Assembly: GCA_964632995.1 (NCBI GenBank)
Contig: CAZWDL010000160.1
Span: 1-13,585, forward strand
Source of the DNA: CAZWDL01 sp964632995
Lineage (GTDB): Bacteria > Bacteroidota > Bacteroidia > Chitinophagales > Saprospiraceae
Length of the DNA: 13,585 nucleotides
Direction of reading: 5' to 3'
Below are positions 1 through 6,494 of this stretch, piece by piece. Each line of letters starts with the position of its first letter. The stretch's first letter is position 1. Under the pieces are notes generated by a model. That model did no database searches and had not been told where the DNA came from. It saw only the letters and a program-made list of their open reading frames with translations. The position numbers and the translations under genes are program-made.

Positions 1-1121
1 GTATCCCCCAAATTTCAGCCATCATGGGCCCCTGTGTGGCCGGCGGCGCCTACCTGCCCATCATGTCGGACGAAGCGCTGATCGTCGACGGCACCGGCTC
101 CATCTTTCTGGCCGGCCCTTACCTGGTTAAAGCCGCCATCGGCGAAGACGTCGACACAGAAACGCTGGGAGGCGCTACCACCCAATCAGAGATCTCGGGC
201 ATCACCGACTACAAAATGCCCGATGAGGAAACCTGCCTGGCTACCATCCGGGACCTGATCGGCCAGTACGGCCATTTTCCCAATGCCGGATTCGACCGGA
301 CGGATCCACTGCCTCCCAAAACCGATCCGTCCGCCATCTACGGGCTTTTGCCCAGCGACCGCTCCAAACCTTATGATACCAGCGAAATTCTGAAATGCAT
401 TGTCGACGACTCCAAACTGACCTACTATAAATCCGGATACGGCAAAACGATCACCTGCGCCTACGGCCGTATCGACGGCTGGTCGGTAGGCATCGTCGCC
501 AATAACCGGGAGGTCGTTAAAACTAAAAAAGGAGAAATGCAGTTCGGCGGTGTCATCTATTCGGATTCCGCCGATAAGGCCGCCCGCTTCATCATGAATT
601 GCAACCAGAAAAAAATACCCCTGGTCTTCTTCCACGATGTCACCGGCTTCATGGTCGGCACCCGGTCCGAACACGGGGGCATCATCAAGGACGGCGCCAA
701 AATGGTCAACGCCGTCGCCAACAGCACCGTACCCAAATTCAGTATCGTCGCCGGTAACTCCTACGGCGCCGGTAACTACGCCATGTGCGGCAAAGCCTAC
801 GACCCCCGACTCATCGTCGCCTGGCCTACCGCCCGCATCGCCGTTATGGGCGGCGCCCAGGCCGCCAAAACCCTGCTCCAGATTCAGGTGCGCTCCATGG
901 AAAAGAAAGGTGAAGAACTGAGCCAGGAGGATAAAGACCAGCTGTTTAACAAAATTAAAGACCGCTACGAAGAACAAACTACTCCCTATTACGCCGCCGC
1001 CCGCCTCTGGGTAGACGCCATCATCGACCCCGTTGAAACCCGGCACATCATCTCCATGGGCATCGAAGCAGCAAATAAGGGAGTCGCGCCGCCCTTTAAT
1101 GTGGGAGTTTTGCAAACGTAA
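1..1121 (+). CDS. Acyl-CoA carboxylase beta (carboxyltransferase) subunit, methylcrotonyl-CoA carboxylase type, 5'-truncated
   Basis: The reading frame is open from base 3, so the N-terminus is outside the window. The 372 residues seen are about two thirds of a family of roughly 510-550 residues. This subunit transfers carboxylate from biotin on a partner alpha subunit to an acyl-CoA in the cytosol, in branched-chain amino acid or odd-chain acyl-CoA metabolism. The first residues (IPQISAIMGPCVAGGAYLP) and IFLAGPYLVKAAIGE end the N-terminal crotonase-like lobe. The C-terminal lobe carries DVTGFMVGTRSEHGG, KFSIVAGNSYGAGNYAMCG and WPTARIAVMGGAQAA, the oxyanion-hole and acyl-CoA-binding segments of the family. 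The AGGAY and LAGPYLVKAA wording is closer to methylcrotonyl-CoA (or geranyl-CoA) carboxylases than to propionyl-CoA carboxylases, but the substrate is inferred only. ATG at 24 is internal to a conserved block and is not the start. No alpha subunit is visible. The downstream spacer has only a weak hairpin. Confidence 0.93.
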   Translation, partial: IPQISAIMGPCVAGGAYLPIMSDEALIVDGTGSIFLAGPYLVKAAIGEDVDTETLGGATTQSEISGITDYKMPDEETCLATIRDLIGQYGHFPNAGFDRTDPLPPKTDPSAIYGLLPSDRSKPYDTSEILKCIVDDSKLTYYKSGYGKTITCAYGRIDGWSVGIVANNREVVKTKKGEMQFGGVIYSDSADKAARFIMNCNQKKIPLVFFHDVTGFMVGTRSEHGGIIKDGAKMVNAVANSTVPKFSIVAGNSYGAGNYAMCGKAYDPRLIVAWPTARIAVMGGAQAAKTLLQIQVRSMEKKGEELSQEDKDQLFNKIKDRYEEQTTPYYAAARLWVDAIIDPVETRHIISMGIEAANKGVAPPFNVGVLQT

Positions 1122-1201
1122 AGAGAAGTTGACCCTTAAATCCGGCCTGCTGCCTCCGGGCTCCTGATAAACCTTCTCAGGGCTACACCTGTTTGTTTTT
1201 T

Positions 1202-1324
1202 ATGATGAAAAAAAACTTCCGCACCTGGCTAAAGCGACTGGGCATCGCTGGATTTATGTTCTTTTTAATCAAAGGACTCATCTGGATTGCTATCTTTGCA
1301 GGAATCGGAAAATGTGCTTTTTAA
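1202..1324 (+). CDS. 40-residue single-pass membrane micro-protein
   Basis: A short open frame begins MMKKNFRTWLKRLGIAGF and runs to TAA at 1322-1324. It has a strongly basic N-terminus (K3, K4, R7, K11, R12), then a hydrophobic helix of about 20 residues (roughly 14-34: GIAGFMFFLIKGLIWIAIFA) and a short tail ending GKCAF. The positive-inside layout suggests a single transmembrane segment with its N-terminus in the cytosol. From memory, small proteins with the same KRLG-GF-FFLIKGLIW layout are common in Bacteroidota genomes and have no assigned function. It sits 80 bases after the carboxylase stop and 44 bases before the next gene. A T-rich run abuts the start. Either ATG of the tandem pair at 1202/1205 could be used. 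That it is translated is inferred from composition and resemblance. Confidence 0.62.
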   Translation: MMKKNFRTWLKRLGIAGFMFFLIKGLIWIAIFAGIGKCAF

Positions 1325-1368
1325 GTAGCAGAACGCCTTGAACGAACGATCAAAAGACTTACCGAAAT

Positions 1369-2400
1369 ATGATACTGAGTTGGTTCGCCATAGTATTTAT
1401 CCACACACTGGCTTACCTTCAGCCCGCTCCTATCCTGTTGCTCAATCCTTCTTTTGAAGATATTCCCTGGCACAGCAAACCACCACGAGGCTGGTATTAC
1501 TGCGGTCAGCCGGGAGAATCGCCTCCCGATGTTCACCCCACCGGCTATTTTGAAGTCGACCAGCCACCCGCTCACGGCGATACCTACGTCGGTATGGTGG
1601 TACGGGACAACGCCACCTGGGAGGCCATCGGCCAACGCCTGCCAAAGCCACTGGAGGCAGGCCACTGTTACCGTTTTAACCTTCAGGCCTGCCGCTCGCC
1701 GTATTACCGCAGCGTAAGCCGCCTGACGGGCCAGCGCGCCTATTACATCGATCCGGTCCGCATCCGGCTCTGGGGAGGGGACGCCAACTGCGACCACGCC
1801 GAACTGCTGGCTGCTTCCGGTCTCGTGAAGGATACCGCCTGGACAAATATCGAATTCGAGTTACATCCGCAGCAGAGCCATCATTACTTCATCATCGAAG
1901 CTTTCTATCCGGAAGATACCGCTAAAGTATACCGGGGTAATGTGCTCATCGATCAGTGCTCCCCTATTCTACCGGCTGATTGCCGCACCCGGCAACTGCT
2001 CGTCGAACCGGAACGGCAGCATTTCCCCGTACCCGCTACGGTTCCGGAACTCACAGATCTCATCAGCCGCCTGACAACAGATATCAACTTTGGCTTCGGT
2101 ACCGCAGAACTGACCAACCAGTATTATCTCAATCCCGCCGGCCGTCCGGTACAGGAAAACCTGGCCCTGCACAAACTGGTGAAAGCGGTAAGGAGTCACC
2201 CCACGGCAGAACTGGAAATTGCGGTCAAGGCACCTGGGAAATTCCTGCGCGAAGAACGCCTCTACGTCCTCGAAAAAAAACTTCAGAAACTGGGACTCTC
2301 TGAACATCAGTTCCGCCTCCACCCCTTCCGCAAAAGCGATGTCAGAGAGGAATGGCTGGGGATCAACAAAGATCAGGATGTATACATCAGGCTGCGGTGA
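1369..2400 (+). CDS. Secreted protein of unknown function with C-terminal OmpA-like fold remnant (paralog 1)
   Basis: The product has 343 residues. The N-terminus is hydrophobic (about residues 1-19) but has no Lys/Arg, so it is an atypical signal peptide. Residues 22-198 form a beta-rich module containing NPSFED (26-31), HSKPPRGWYYCG (35-46), SPPD (51-54), DNATWEAIGQ (80-89), IEAF (176-179) and YRGNVLID (188-195). Such NPSFED starts are seen in jelly-roll, carbohydrate-binding-like modules on Bacteroidota surface proteins, but no sugar-binding site can be identified here. Residues 224-343 look like a degenerate OmpA-like domain: a strand with GFGTAELT, a helix LALHKLVKAVRSHP, a strand ELEIAV, a helix EERLYVLEKKLQKLGL. 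The usual TD...N...R peptidoglycan-binding signature is not evident. It is clearly homologous to the next gene, 74 bases downstream, so the pair is a tandem duplication and probably co-transcribed. The function is unknown. Confidence 0.82.
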   Translation: MILSWFAIVFIHTLAYLQPAPILLLNPSFEDIPWHSKPPRGWYYCGQPGESPPDVHPTGYFEVDQPPAHGDTYVGMVVRDNATWEAIGQRLPKPLEAGHCYRFNLQACRSPYYRSVSRLTGQRAYYIDPVRIRLWGGDANCDHAELLAASGLVKDTAWTNIEFELHPQQSHHYFIIEAFYPEDTAKVYRGNVLIDQCSPILPADCRTRQLLVEPERQHFPVPATVPELTDLISRLTTDINFGFGTAELTNQYYLNPAGRPVQENLALHKLVKAVRSHPTAELEIAVKAPGKFLREERLYVLEKKLQKLGLSEHQFRLHPFRKSDVREEWLGINKDQDVYIRLR

Positions 2401-2474
2401 GGAAAAGCTCCAAAAGCGATAACAGGTACCTCACGAATCACTCGTTTTTTATTACATTCGGGGAAACACCATAC

Positions 2475-3620
2475 ATGAAATCCTTGCTTTCGCTGATTGG
2501 CCTTTGCTGGCTGCTCATGAGTAGTGCACGGACCCAGGATATCTATTTTAACAACCCCTCCTTCGAGGATACCCCACAACACAGTAAAGCGCCACAGGGG
2601 TGGACAGACTGTGGTTTTCTGACCGAATCCCCGCCCGACATTCAGCCTAACAGCACTCTCAATACGTACCAACCTGCTTTTGATGGAAGAACCTACCTGG
2701 CGCTCGTCGTCAAGGATAACGGCACCTGGGAATCGGTAGGACAGCAACTCAGCCGGCCAATGAAGCCGCGACAGTGTTACGAACTAGCTTTTTTTGCCGC
2801 GCACTCCACACGGTACATCAGTACCAGCCGGAAAACAGGAAGGGTCACAGATTACAAGGGCCCCGTCATCCTTCGTTTCTACGGTGGTTTTGATTACTGC
2901 GACAGGAAACAACTCCTGGCTAAAACCGAGGCTATCACTGATCCGGCCTGGAACTTTTTCAGTCTGCTCGTAGTTCCCAACGAAGCCTTCGACTACCTCA
3001 CCATCGAAGCTTTCTTTCAGCCCGGCGACAGATACGCCTACAATGGTAACGTGCTGCTGGATCGTCTCTATCCGCTGAAGCTCCGTGAATCCACTCCTGA
3101 AGAAATGCAGAACATGACACAACGTAAAAAATCGGGCGCCGCAACGGCCAGTATCCAAGCGGACAAAAACGCCAATGATCAAAGCGGCATTCCCATGGCA
3201 GTTGGCGAACAGGTGAGCCCCGTCGAAACGATACAATTCGAACAAGCCGTCACCCTGAATGAGCTCAGGGATATCGTACAGCACTACGGCCCCCATATCA
3301 CTTTTTCTCTTCCGGAGGAAGAACTGAAACGCAGCACCTACCTGCTAAGCGTAAACAGGTATTATCAAAACCAAGAACTCCACCGTATTGTCGAGTCCCT
3401 TCGCCACTTTCCCCGGGTCCGCTTAATTATCGGGGTCGATAGTTCTTCTGCTACTTCCTTTGAGCAAAGAAAAACGGAACTAAAATGGGCTTTACAGGAA
3501 TTGCACCTCCCCCGAAATCAGTATCAAATCATTGATTTCAACTCCAGAAAAGGAGCCCGCAAAAACTGGCTTTGGCAGGAAGAGGGACTTGCCGTTTATA
3601 TGAATTTGTCACTGCGCTGA
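2475..3620 (+). CDS. Secreted protein of unknown function with C-terminal OmpA-like fold remnant (paralog 2)
   Basis: The start is set at ATG 2475 because it gives a standard signal peptide (MKSLLSLIGLCWLLMSSART, then QDIYF). The frame is open further upstream but there it overlaps the previous gene. The product has 381 residues. It matches paralog 1 along its length: NPSFED (27-32), HSKAPQGWTDCG (36-47), SPPD (52-55), DNGTWESVGQ (81-90), IEAF (177-180) and YNGNVLLD (189-196). Cys 46, 101 and 142 sit at the same places as Cys 45, 100 and 141 of paralog 1. A polar linker of about 50 residues (204-252) separates this module from an OmpA-like tail (255-381) with HITFSLP, LHRIVESLRHFP, VRLIIGVD and a helix QRKTELKWALQELHL. 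The linker is longer than in paralog 1. Envelope attachment or ligand binding is plausible, but nothing in the sequence proves a role. Confidence 0.85.
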   Translation: MKSLLSLIGLCWLLMSSARTQDIYFNNPSFEDTPQHSKAPQGWTDCGFLTESPPDIQPNSTLNTYQPAFDGRTYLALVVKDNGTWESVGQQLSRPMKPRQCYELAFFAAHSTRYISTSRKTGRVTDYKGPVILRFYGGFDYCDRKQLLAKTEAITDPAWNFFSLLVVPNEAFDYLTIEAFFQPGDRYAYNGNVLLDRLYPLKLRESTPEEMQNMTQRKKSGAATASIQADKNANDQSGIPMAVGEQVSPVETIQFEQAVTLNELRDIVQHYGPHITFSLPEEELKRSTYLLSVNRYYQNQELHRIVESLRHFPRVRLIIGVDSSSATSFEQRKTELKWALQELHLPRNQYQIIDFNSRKGARKNWLWQEEGLAVYMNLSLR

Positions 3621-3657
3621 CCCGCCCTGTCAATTTTGCATATAAGATTCCTATCGC

Positions 3658-3702
3658 TTAAGCCGGTTTCATTTTAAGATTTTCATGAATAATCCGGCTT
3701 AA
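3658..3702. repeat. 9-bp inverted repeat between paralog 2 and the methyltransferase gene
   Basis: TTAAGCCGG at 3658-3666 is matched by CCGGCTTAA at 3694-3702, with a 27-base AT-rich loop. The arms are perfect. Neither side is followed by a T tract in the right direction, so a classical intrinsic terminator is not supported. It could still act as a 3' stabilising hairpin for the upstream message. Confidence 0.4.
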
Positions 3703-3709
3703 AAATACT

Positions 3710-3718
3710 GGGGGGGGG
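3710..3718. repeat. Homopolymer tract of nine G
   Basis: Nine consecutive G occur between two genes, about 107 bases before the methyltransferase start. Tracts of this length slip during replication and are also prone to sequencing error. No gene is put in or out of frame by it, so any effect would be on a promoter or leader. Confidence 0.9.
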
Positions 3719-3740
3719 TGATGACAAAGAGAGCGGGGAA

Positions 3741-3772
3741 AGCGGGAGCTCTTCCCGTTATGCCTGGTTTTT
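3741..3772 (+). terminator. Possible weak intrinsic terminator or leader hairpin
   Basis: AGCGGGA at 3741-3747 can pair with TCCCGTT at 3753-3759 (one G-T wobble) around a 5-base loop, giving a GC-rich 7-bp stem. A TTTTT run follows at 3768-3772, about eight bases after the stem, which is further than usual. It could end transcripts from the paralog pair at 1369-3620, or be part of the methyltransferase leader. Confidence 0.3.
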
Positions 3773-3792
3773 CCAAAATAATTCTATTTTGG
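3773..3792. promoter_or_regulatory. Perfect 8-bp dyad upstream of the methyltransferase gene (operator candidate)
   Basis: CCAAAATA at 3773-3780 and TATTTTGG at 3785-3792 are exact reverse complements separated by ATTC. A broken extension (TTC outside the left arm, GAA outside the right) adds to the symmetry. The dyad ends 33 bases before ATG 3826, where a repressor operator or promoter-overlapping site would lie. The right arm loosely resembles the Bacteroidota -7 element (TAnnTTTG) but is one base short. The regulatory role is inferred. Confidence 0.35.
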
Positions 3793-3825
3793 TGAATACA
3801 CCGGAATTACGTACCATAGCCTACT

Positions 3826-4962
3826 ATGAAGTTATTAGTAAAAACACTCGCCGGCCTGGAGCCGGTGCTCGAAGAAGAATTGCGGAGCCTGGGAGCCGAA
3901 AACATACAGCCCCTTACGCGCGCCATCGCCTGTGAAGGAGACCGGCGCCTGCTTTACCGAGCCAATCTGGAGCTGCGTACCGCGGTGCGCATTCTGACGC
4001 CCATCGCCACATTCAGCGTTCGTAATGAAGACGAGCTCTACCGGGAAGTCCGGCGCATCGACTGGTCGCAATACATGACGCTAAGCGATACCCTGGCCGT
4101 TGATGCGGTGACGAATGCCCAAGGCCTTAGCCATTCCAAATATGCCGCCCTTAAGACTAAGGACGCCATCGTCGACCAGTTTCGCCAGGAAACAGGACGG
4201 CGGCCCAGCGTTGATCTTACCAATCCCTCGCTACGCGTCAACCTGCACGTCACCGGCACCCGCGGCACACTTTCCCTGGACACCTCGGGGGATTCGCTGC
4301 ACAAACGGGGCTACCGAGTCGAATCCCTCGCCGCTCCCATCAACGAAGTGCTCGCCGCCGGCATGGTTCTGCTCAGCGGCTGGCAGCGCGACTGCACCTT
4401 CCTGGATCCCATGTGCGGATCGGGAACCATCCTTATCGAAGCGGCGCTTTATGCCTACAATATCCCCCCGCAATTATACCGGCGAAGCTTCGGCTTTCAG
4501 CGATGGCCCGATTATGACGCCGACCTCTGGAACCGCATCGTCCGGGAAGCCCGCGAGCGTATCCGCGAGGACTTCGAATACGAGCTACTCGGCTTTGATC
4601 GCGATTTCCGGGCCGTCAAAATTGCCCGGCACAATGCGTTGGCCGCCTACCTGGAAGGAAAGGTGCAGATCGACCGACAACGCTTTGAACGGCTGGAGCC
4701 TCCCGCCGATACGGGTTTCATTATCATGAACCCGCCCTACGATGAACGCCTGACGGAAAAAAACGTCGAGGCTTTTTACCAAATGATCGGCGACCGCCTC
4801 AAACAGGAATTTTCCGGTTATGAGGCCTGGATCATCTCTTCCAACAAATCGGCGATCAAAAACATCGGACTGCGCGCTTCCAAACGCATGACGCTCTATA
4901 ACGGAGCCCTGGAATGTAAATTTTTGCGCTATGAATTGTACGAGGGGAGCAAAAAGGAATAA
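3826..4962 (+). CDS. rlmL: THUMP-domain class I SAM-dependent rRNA methyltransferase, RlmL-like (23S rRNA m2G type)
   Basis: The 378-residue product matches the N-terminal half of E. coli RlmL, which makes m2G2445 in 23S rRNA, and the free-standing RlmL-like proteins of Gram-positives and Bacteroidota. The N-terminus (1-60) is the ferredoxin-like part with LAGLEPVLEEELRSLGA. The THUMP domain covers about 61-155. HKRGYRVESLAAPINEVLAAG (160-180) leads into the catalytic domain. Motif I is DPMCGSGT (194-201), where SAM binds. FDRD (257-260) is the acidic post-motif-I site, and MNPPYDERL (301-309) is the catalytic N-P-P-Y motif for exocyclic amine methylation. The C-terminus (IGLRASKRMTLYNGALECKF) is typical. 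The RlmK half of the E. coli fusion is absent, so m7G2069 activity is not expected from this gene. ATG 3826 fits the family N-terminus. The gene name is by homology; the exact target guanine is inferred. Confidence 0.93.
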   Translation: MKLLVKTLAGLEPVLEEELRSLGAENIQPLTRAIACEGDRRLLYRANLELRTAVRILTPIATFSVRNEDELYREVRRIDWSQYMTLSDTLAVDAVTNAQGLSHSKYAALKTKDAIVDQFRQETGRRPSVDLTNPSLRVNLHVTGTRGTLSLDTSGDSLHKRGYRVESLAAPINEVLAAGMVLLSGWQRDCTFLDPMCGSGTILIEAALYAYNIPPQLYRRSFGFQRWPDYDADLWNRIVREARERIREDFEYELLGFDRDFRAVKIARHNALAAYLEGKVQIDRQRFERLEPPADTGFIIMNPPYDERLTEKNVEAFYQMIGDRLKQEFSGYEAWIISSNKSAIKNIGLRASKRMTLYNGALECKFLRYELYEGSKKE

Positions 4963-5046
4963 CCTTATTGCCAGCTTCGGTGTTGGAGGATTATCGTACT
5001 TTTATAGAATGTCTCCCGAAGGGACCAAGAAAAAGAAAAATGAATA

Positions 5047-5122
5047 GAAGCCATCTCAAAAATATCCTTTGGGCCCCAAAATTTCTCTTTTCCGCCATCA
5101 AAAACATTTTTGAGATGGCTTC
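5047..5122. repeat. Perfect 17-bp inverted repeat spanning the start codon of the next gene; MITE-like or structured leader
   Basis: GAAGCCATCTCAAAAAT (5047-5063) and ATTTTTGAGATGGCTTC (5106-5122) are exact reverse complements 42 bases apart. Between them are a nested palindrome (TTTGGG 5068-5073, CCCAAA 5075-5080) and a partial copy of the left arm (GCCATC 5094-5099 plus AAAAA 5100-5104). That partial copy can also pair with the right arm, so two mutually exclusive hairpins exist. The right arm contains ATG 5115, the likely start of the following gene. No T tract follows, so it is not an intrinsic terminator. No convincing target-site duplication flanks the 76-bp unit. Confidence 0.8.
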
Positions 5123-5537
5123 CAGCAAATTTGCCAAGGCAATACTGCTCTTACCTCTTCTCTGCATGCTTCTTGCCGCGGAAATCTCCGCGCAGCAACT
5201 CAGGTACCAGATCAGCGGACATTCCATTGTCAGCCTTCGCCAAAAAATGCCGTCAATAAAAGCACCTGCACTCCGATCCCATGTCGTACCGGTCCTTTCC
5301 GGCCGGCGTTTCCAAACCCGGCCTGCTACCCCACCCCGCTTATCCGTCATGAGACAACCGGCAGGTGCGGCGCCTCAAATCTATTCCTACCACGACCTGG
5401 GTATTTTCTGTAAACTGGAAGTTCAGCTCGAACGGGCCGCCCGCCTGCCTGTCAAAATCCGGCTGGGAGAGGTGCAGTACGTCGACTGGCTAGAGGGAAA
5501 ACGAGCGGTAACCTGGGGACTCGAAGCCGGTTATTAG
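5115..5537 (+). CDS. Small secreted protein of unknown function, conserved-looking C-terminus
   Basis: The start at ATG 5115 is chosen because it gives a clean signal peptide: MASSKFAKAILLLPLLCMLL, then AAEISA and a probable cut before QQ. The frame also contains ATG 5040 and an upstream TTG, but these would put about 25-49 polar residues before the hydrophobic core. The product has 140 residues. After the signal peptide comes a basic, Pro/Arg-rich stretch (about 45-90), then a compact C-terminal part (about 91-140) with YSYHDLGIFCKLEVQLE and PVKIRLGEVQYVDWLEGK. I recall similar tails in unannotated Saprospiria proteins but cannot name a family. It has one Cys after the signal peptide. It lies 152 bases after the methyltransferase stop, with a strong inverted repeat over its start, and converges on the HAD gene. 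Confidence 0.72.
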   Translation: MASSKFAKAILLLPLLCMLLAAEISAQQLRYQISGHSIVSLRQKMPSIKAPALRSHVVPVLSGRRFQTRPATPPRLSVMRQPAGAAPQIYSYHDLGIFCKLEVQLERAARLPVKIRLGEVQYVDWLEGKRAVTWGLEAGY

Positions 5538-5585
5538 TGCGCCGGACCTGATGTAGCCCCCTACTGGCTTCGGCACTACGTTTTT
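5535..5585 (+). terminator. Candidate intrinsic terminator after the small secreted protein
   Basis: TAGTG (5535-5539) plus CCG (5542-5544) can pair with CGGCACTA (5571-5578), with a 2-base bulge and a 26-base loop that holds its own GTAG/CTAC mini-hairpin. TTTTT follows at 5581-5585. The stem begins at the stop codon itself. The long loop and bulge make this a moderate candidate only. Confidence 0.35.
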
Positions 5586-5631
5586 CCACTTCCGACTTCT
5601 CGGAGCGAAGCGAAGAGCCGTATGGCCCACT

Positions 5632-6282
5632 TCAAAACACCCTCCTATCCAACTCCAGGTAGTGATCAATGACATCGTAGAGTTCATACTCTTTCCAATC
5701 CGACTTAGAATGAGTGGTCGCCAGTGCGACCGTTTGCATACCGGCCCGGTGGGCGGCTTCCACGCCACTGCGGCTGTCTTCGAACACCAGGCAATGAAGT
5801 GGATCTGCTTCTAAGCGGGACGCTGCGGTGAAAAAAATTTCCGGTTCGGGCTTGCCCTCTTTTACGTCTTCGCCGCTGATGATCGCGTCGAAGAAAGAAC
5901 GGATGCCCAGGTTGTCCAGCGTGAACCTGACATTATTGCGATCGCCCATGGTGGCCAGGGCCAGCGGGTAGTTTTGCTTACGCAAATGCTCGAGAAAGTG
6001 GCTTAAACCTTCGATTTCCCGGATGTGTGGCTGGTAGATTTCGCGGTATAGTGCTTCTTTTTCAGCACCCAGCTGCCGGATTTCCTCCGCGGAAAGCCCG
6101 GAGCCGAAAATACGGGGCACCACCTCATCGATGGTGCCGTAATGTTTGGCTTCGAACTCCTCCTTGCTCATCTGGATTCCCTTCTGCTCCAGAAACAGCA
6201 TCCAGGCCCGCTCGTGGAAAGCCATGTTGTCGATCAGGGTACCGTCCATGTCAAAGATGAGGGCGTTGAAAGCGTCCATCAT
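5632..6282 (-). CDS. HAD superfamily hydrolase, beta-phosphoglucomutase-like subfamily
   Basis: The product is 216 residues from the ATG pair at 6282/6279. The frame is open further upstream (ATG 6303 and beyond), but a start just before NALIFDMDGTL is normal for the family and is preceded by an A-rich leader. All four HAD motifs are visible: motif I FDMDGT with D11 (nucleophile) and D13 (acid/base); motif II ALATMGD with T111; motif III Lys K144 in EGKPEPEIF; motif IV VFEDSRSGVEAA with E168 and D169, which bind Mg2+. The segment of about residues 18-95 is the alpha-helical cap of subfamily IA, as in beta-phosphoglucomutases and sugar-phosphate phosphatases. The substrate is probably a small phosphorylated metabolite such as a hexose phosphate, but it cannot be fixed from sequence. 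It lies 212 bases downstream of bshB1 on the same strand, with a possible terminator between, so co-transcription is uncertain. Confidence 0.88.
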   Translation of the reverse strand: MMDAFNALIFDMDGTLIDNMAFHERAWMLFLEQKGIQMSKEEFEAKHYGTIDEVVPRIFGSGLSAEEIRQLGAEKEALYREIYQPHIREIEGLSHFLEHLRKQNYPLALATMGDRNNVRFTLDNLGIRSFFDAIISGEDVKEGKPEPEIFFTAASRLEADPLHCLVFEDSRSGVEAAHRAGMQTVALATTHSKSDWKEYELYDVIDHYLELDRRVF

Positions 6283-6333
6283 AATTTTTTTGTAACTATT
6301 CATCGACGCTGCGCGGCGATATTCGTTGTTTTT

Positions 6334-6383
6334 GCCACGGATCACACGGATTATCATTTTAGGAAATCCGGATAATCTGTGGC
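6334..6383. repeat. Imperfect palindrome resembling a dispersed GCCAC-GATTA-type repeat
   Basis: Arms of 22 bases at 6334-6355 and 6362-6383 match as reverse complements at about 16 of 22 positions around a 6-base loop. The arms read GCCAC...GGATTATC and GATAATCTGTGGC. From memory, variants of GCCACAGATTACACGG recur as short dispersed repeats in many Bacteroidota and other genomes, often near GxxExxY genes. The T run after the right arm would suit a + strand terminator, but no + strand gene ends here. Confidence 0.45.
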
Positions 6384-6388
6384 TTTTT

Positions 6389-6414
6389 AAAAAACCTTTC
6401 CTGGCGAAGCCAAG
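6389..6414 (-). terminator. Candidate intrinsic terminator downstream of bshB1
   Basis: Read on the - strand, CTTGGC (6414-6409) pairs with GCCAGG (6405-6400) around a TTC loop, with one G-T wobble. The sequence AAAGG and then six T (6394-6389) follow. It lies about 80 bases after the bshB1 stop. The 5-base gap before the T run weakens the call. Confidence 0.38.
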
Positions 6415-6494
6415 ATGGTGAATAGTAACATTTTTTTACAAGTAAACTGTTTCGGATGAAGGGAGCAGTAAGGAAGCAAGTCAGCTTTAATACA

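Noticed and set aside
186..1115. A 309-codon - strand frame over the carboxylase gene
   Set aside because: It is antisense to a strongly conserved enzyme and its product is a Gly/Asp/Phe-rich sequence without motifs.
1163..1201. Hairpin CCTGA/TCAGG followed by a T-rich run after the carboxylase gene
   Set aside because: The stem is only 5 bp with a 9-base loop and the T run starts about 11 bases later, next to the ATG of the micro-protein; too weak to call a terminator.
4968..5114. N-terminal extension of the small secreted protein from TTG 4968 or ATG 5040
   Set aside because: These starts place polar residues ahead of the signal-peptide core; ATG 5115 gives a normal signal peptide. ATG 5040 remains a minor possibility.
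5047..5122. Inverted repeat read as an intrinsic terminator for the methyltransferase gene
   Set aside because: The loop is 42 bases and no T run follows the right arm; the arm enters the next coding region.
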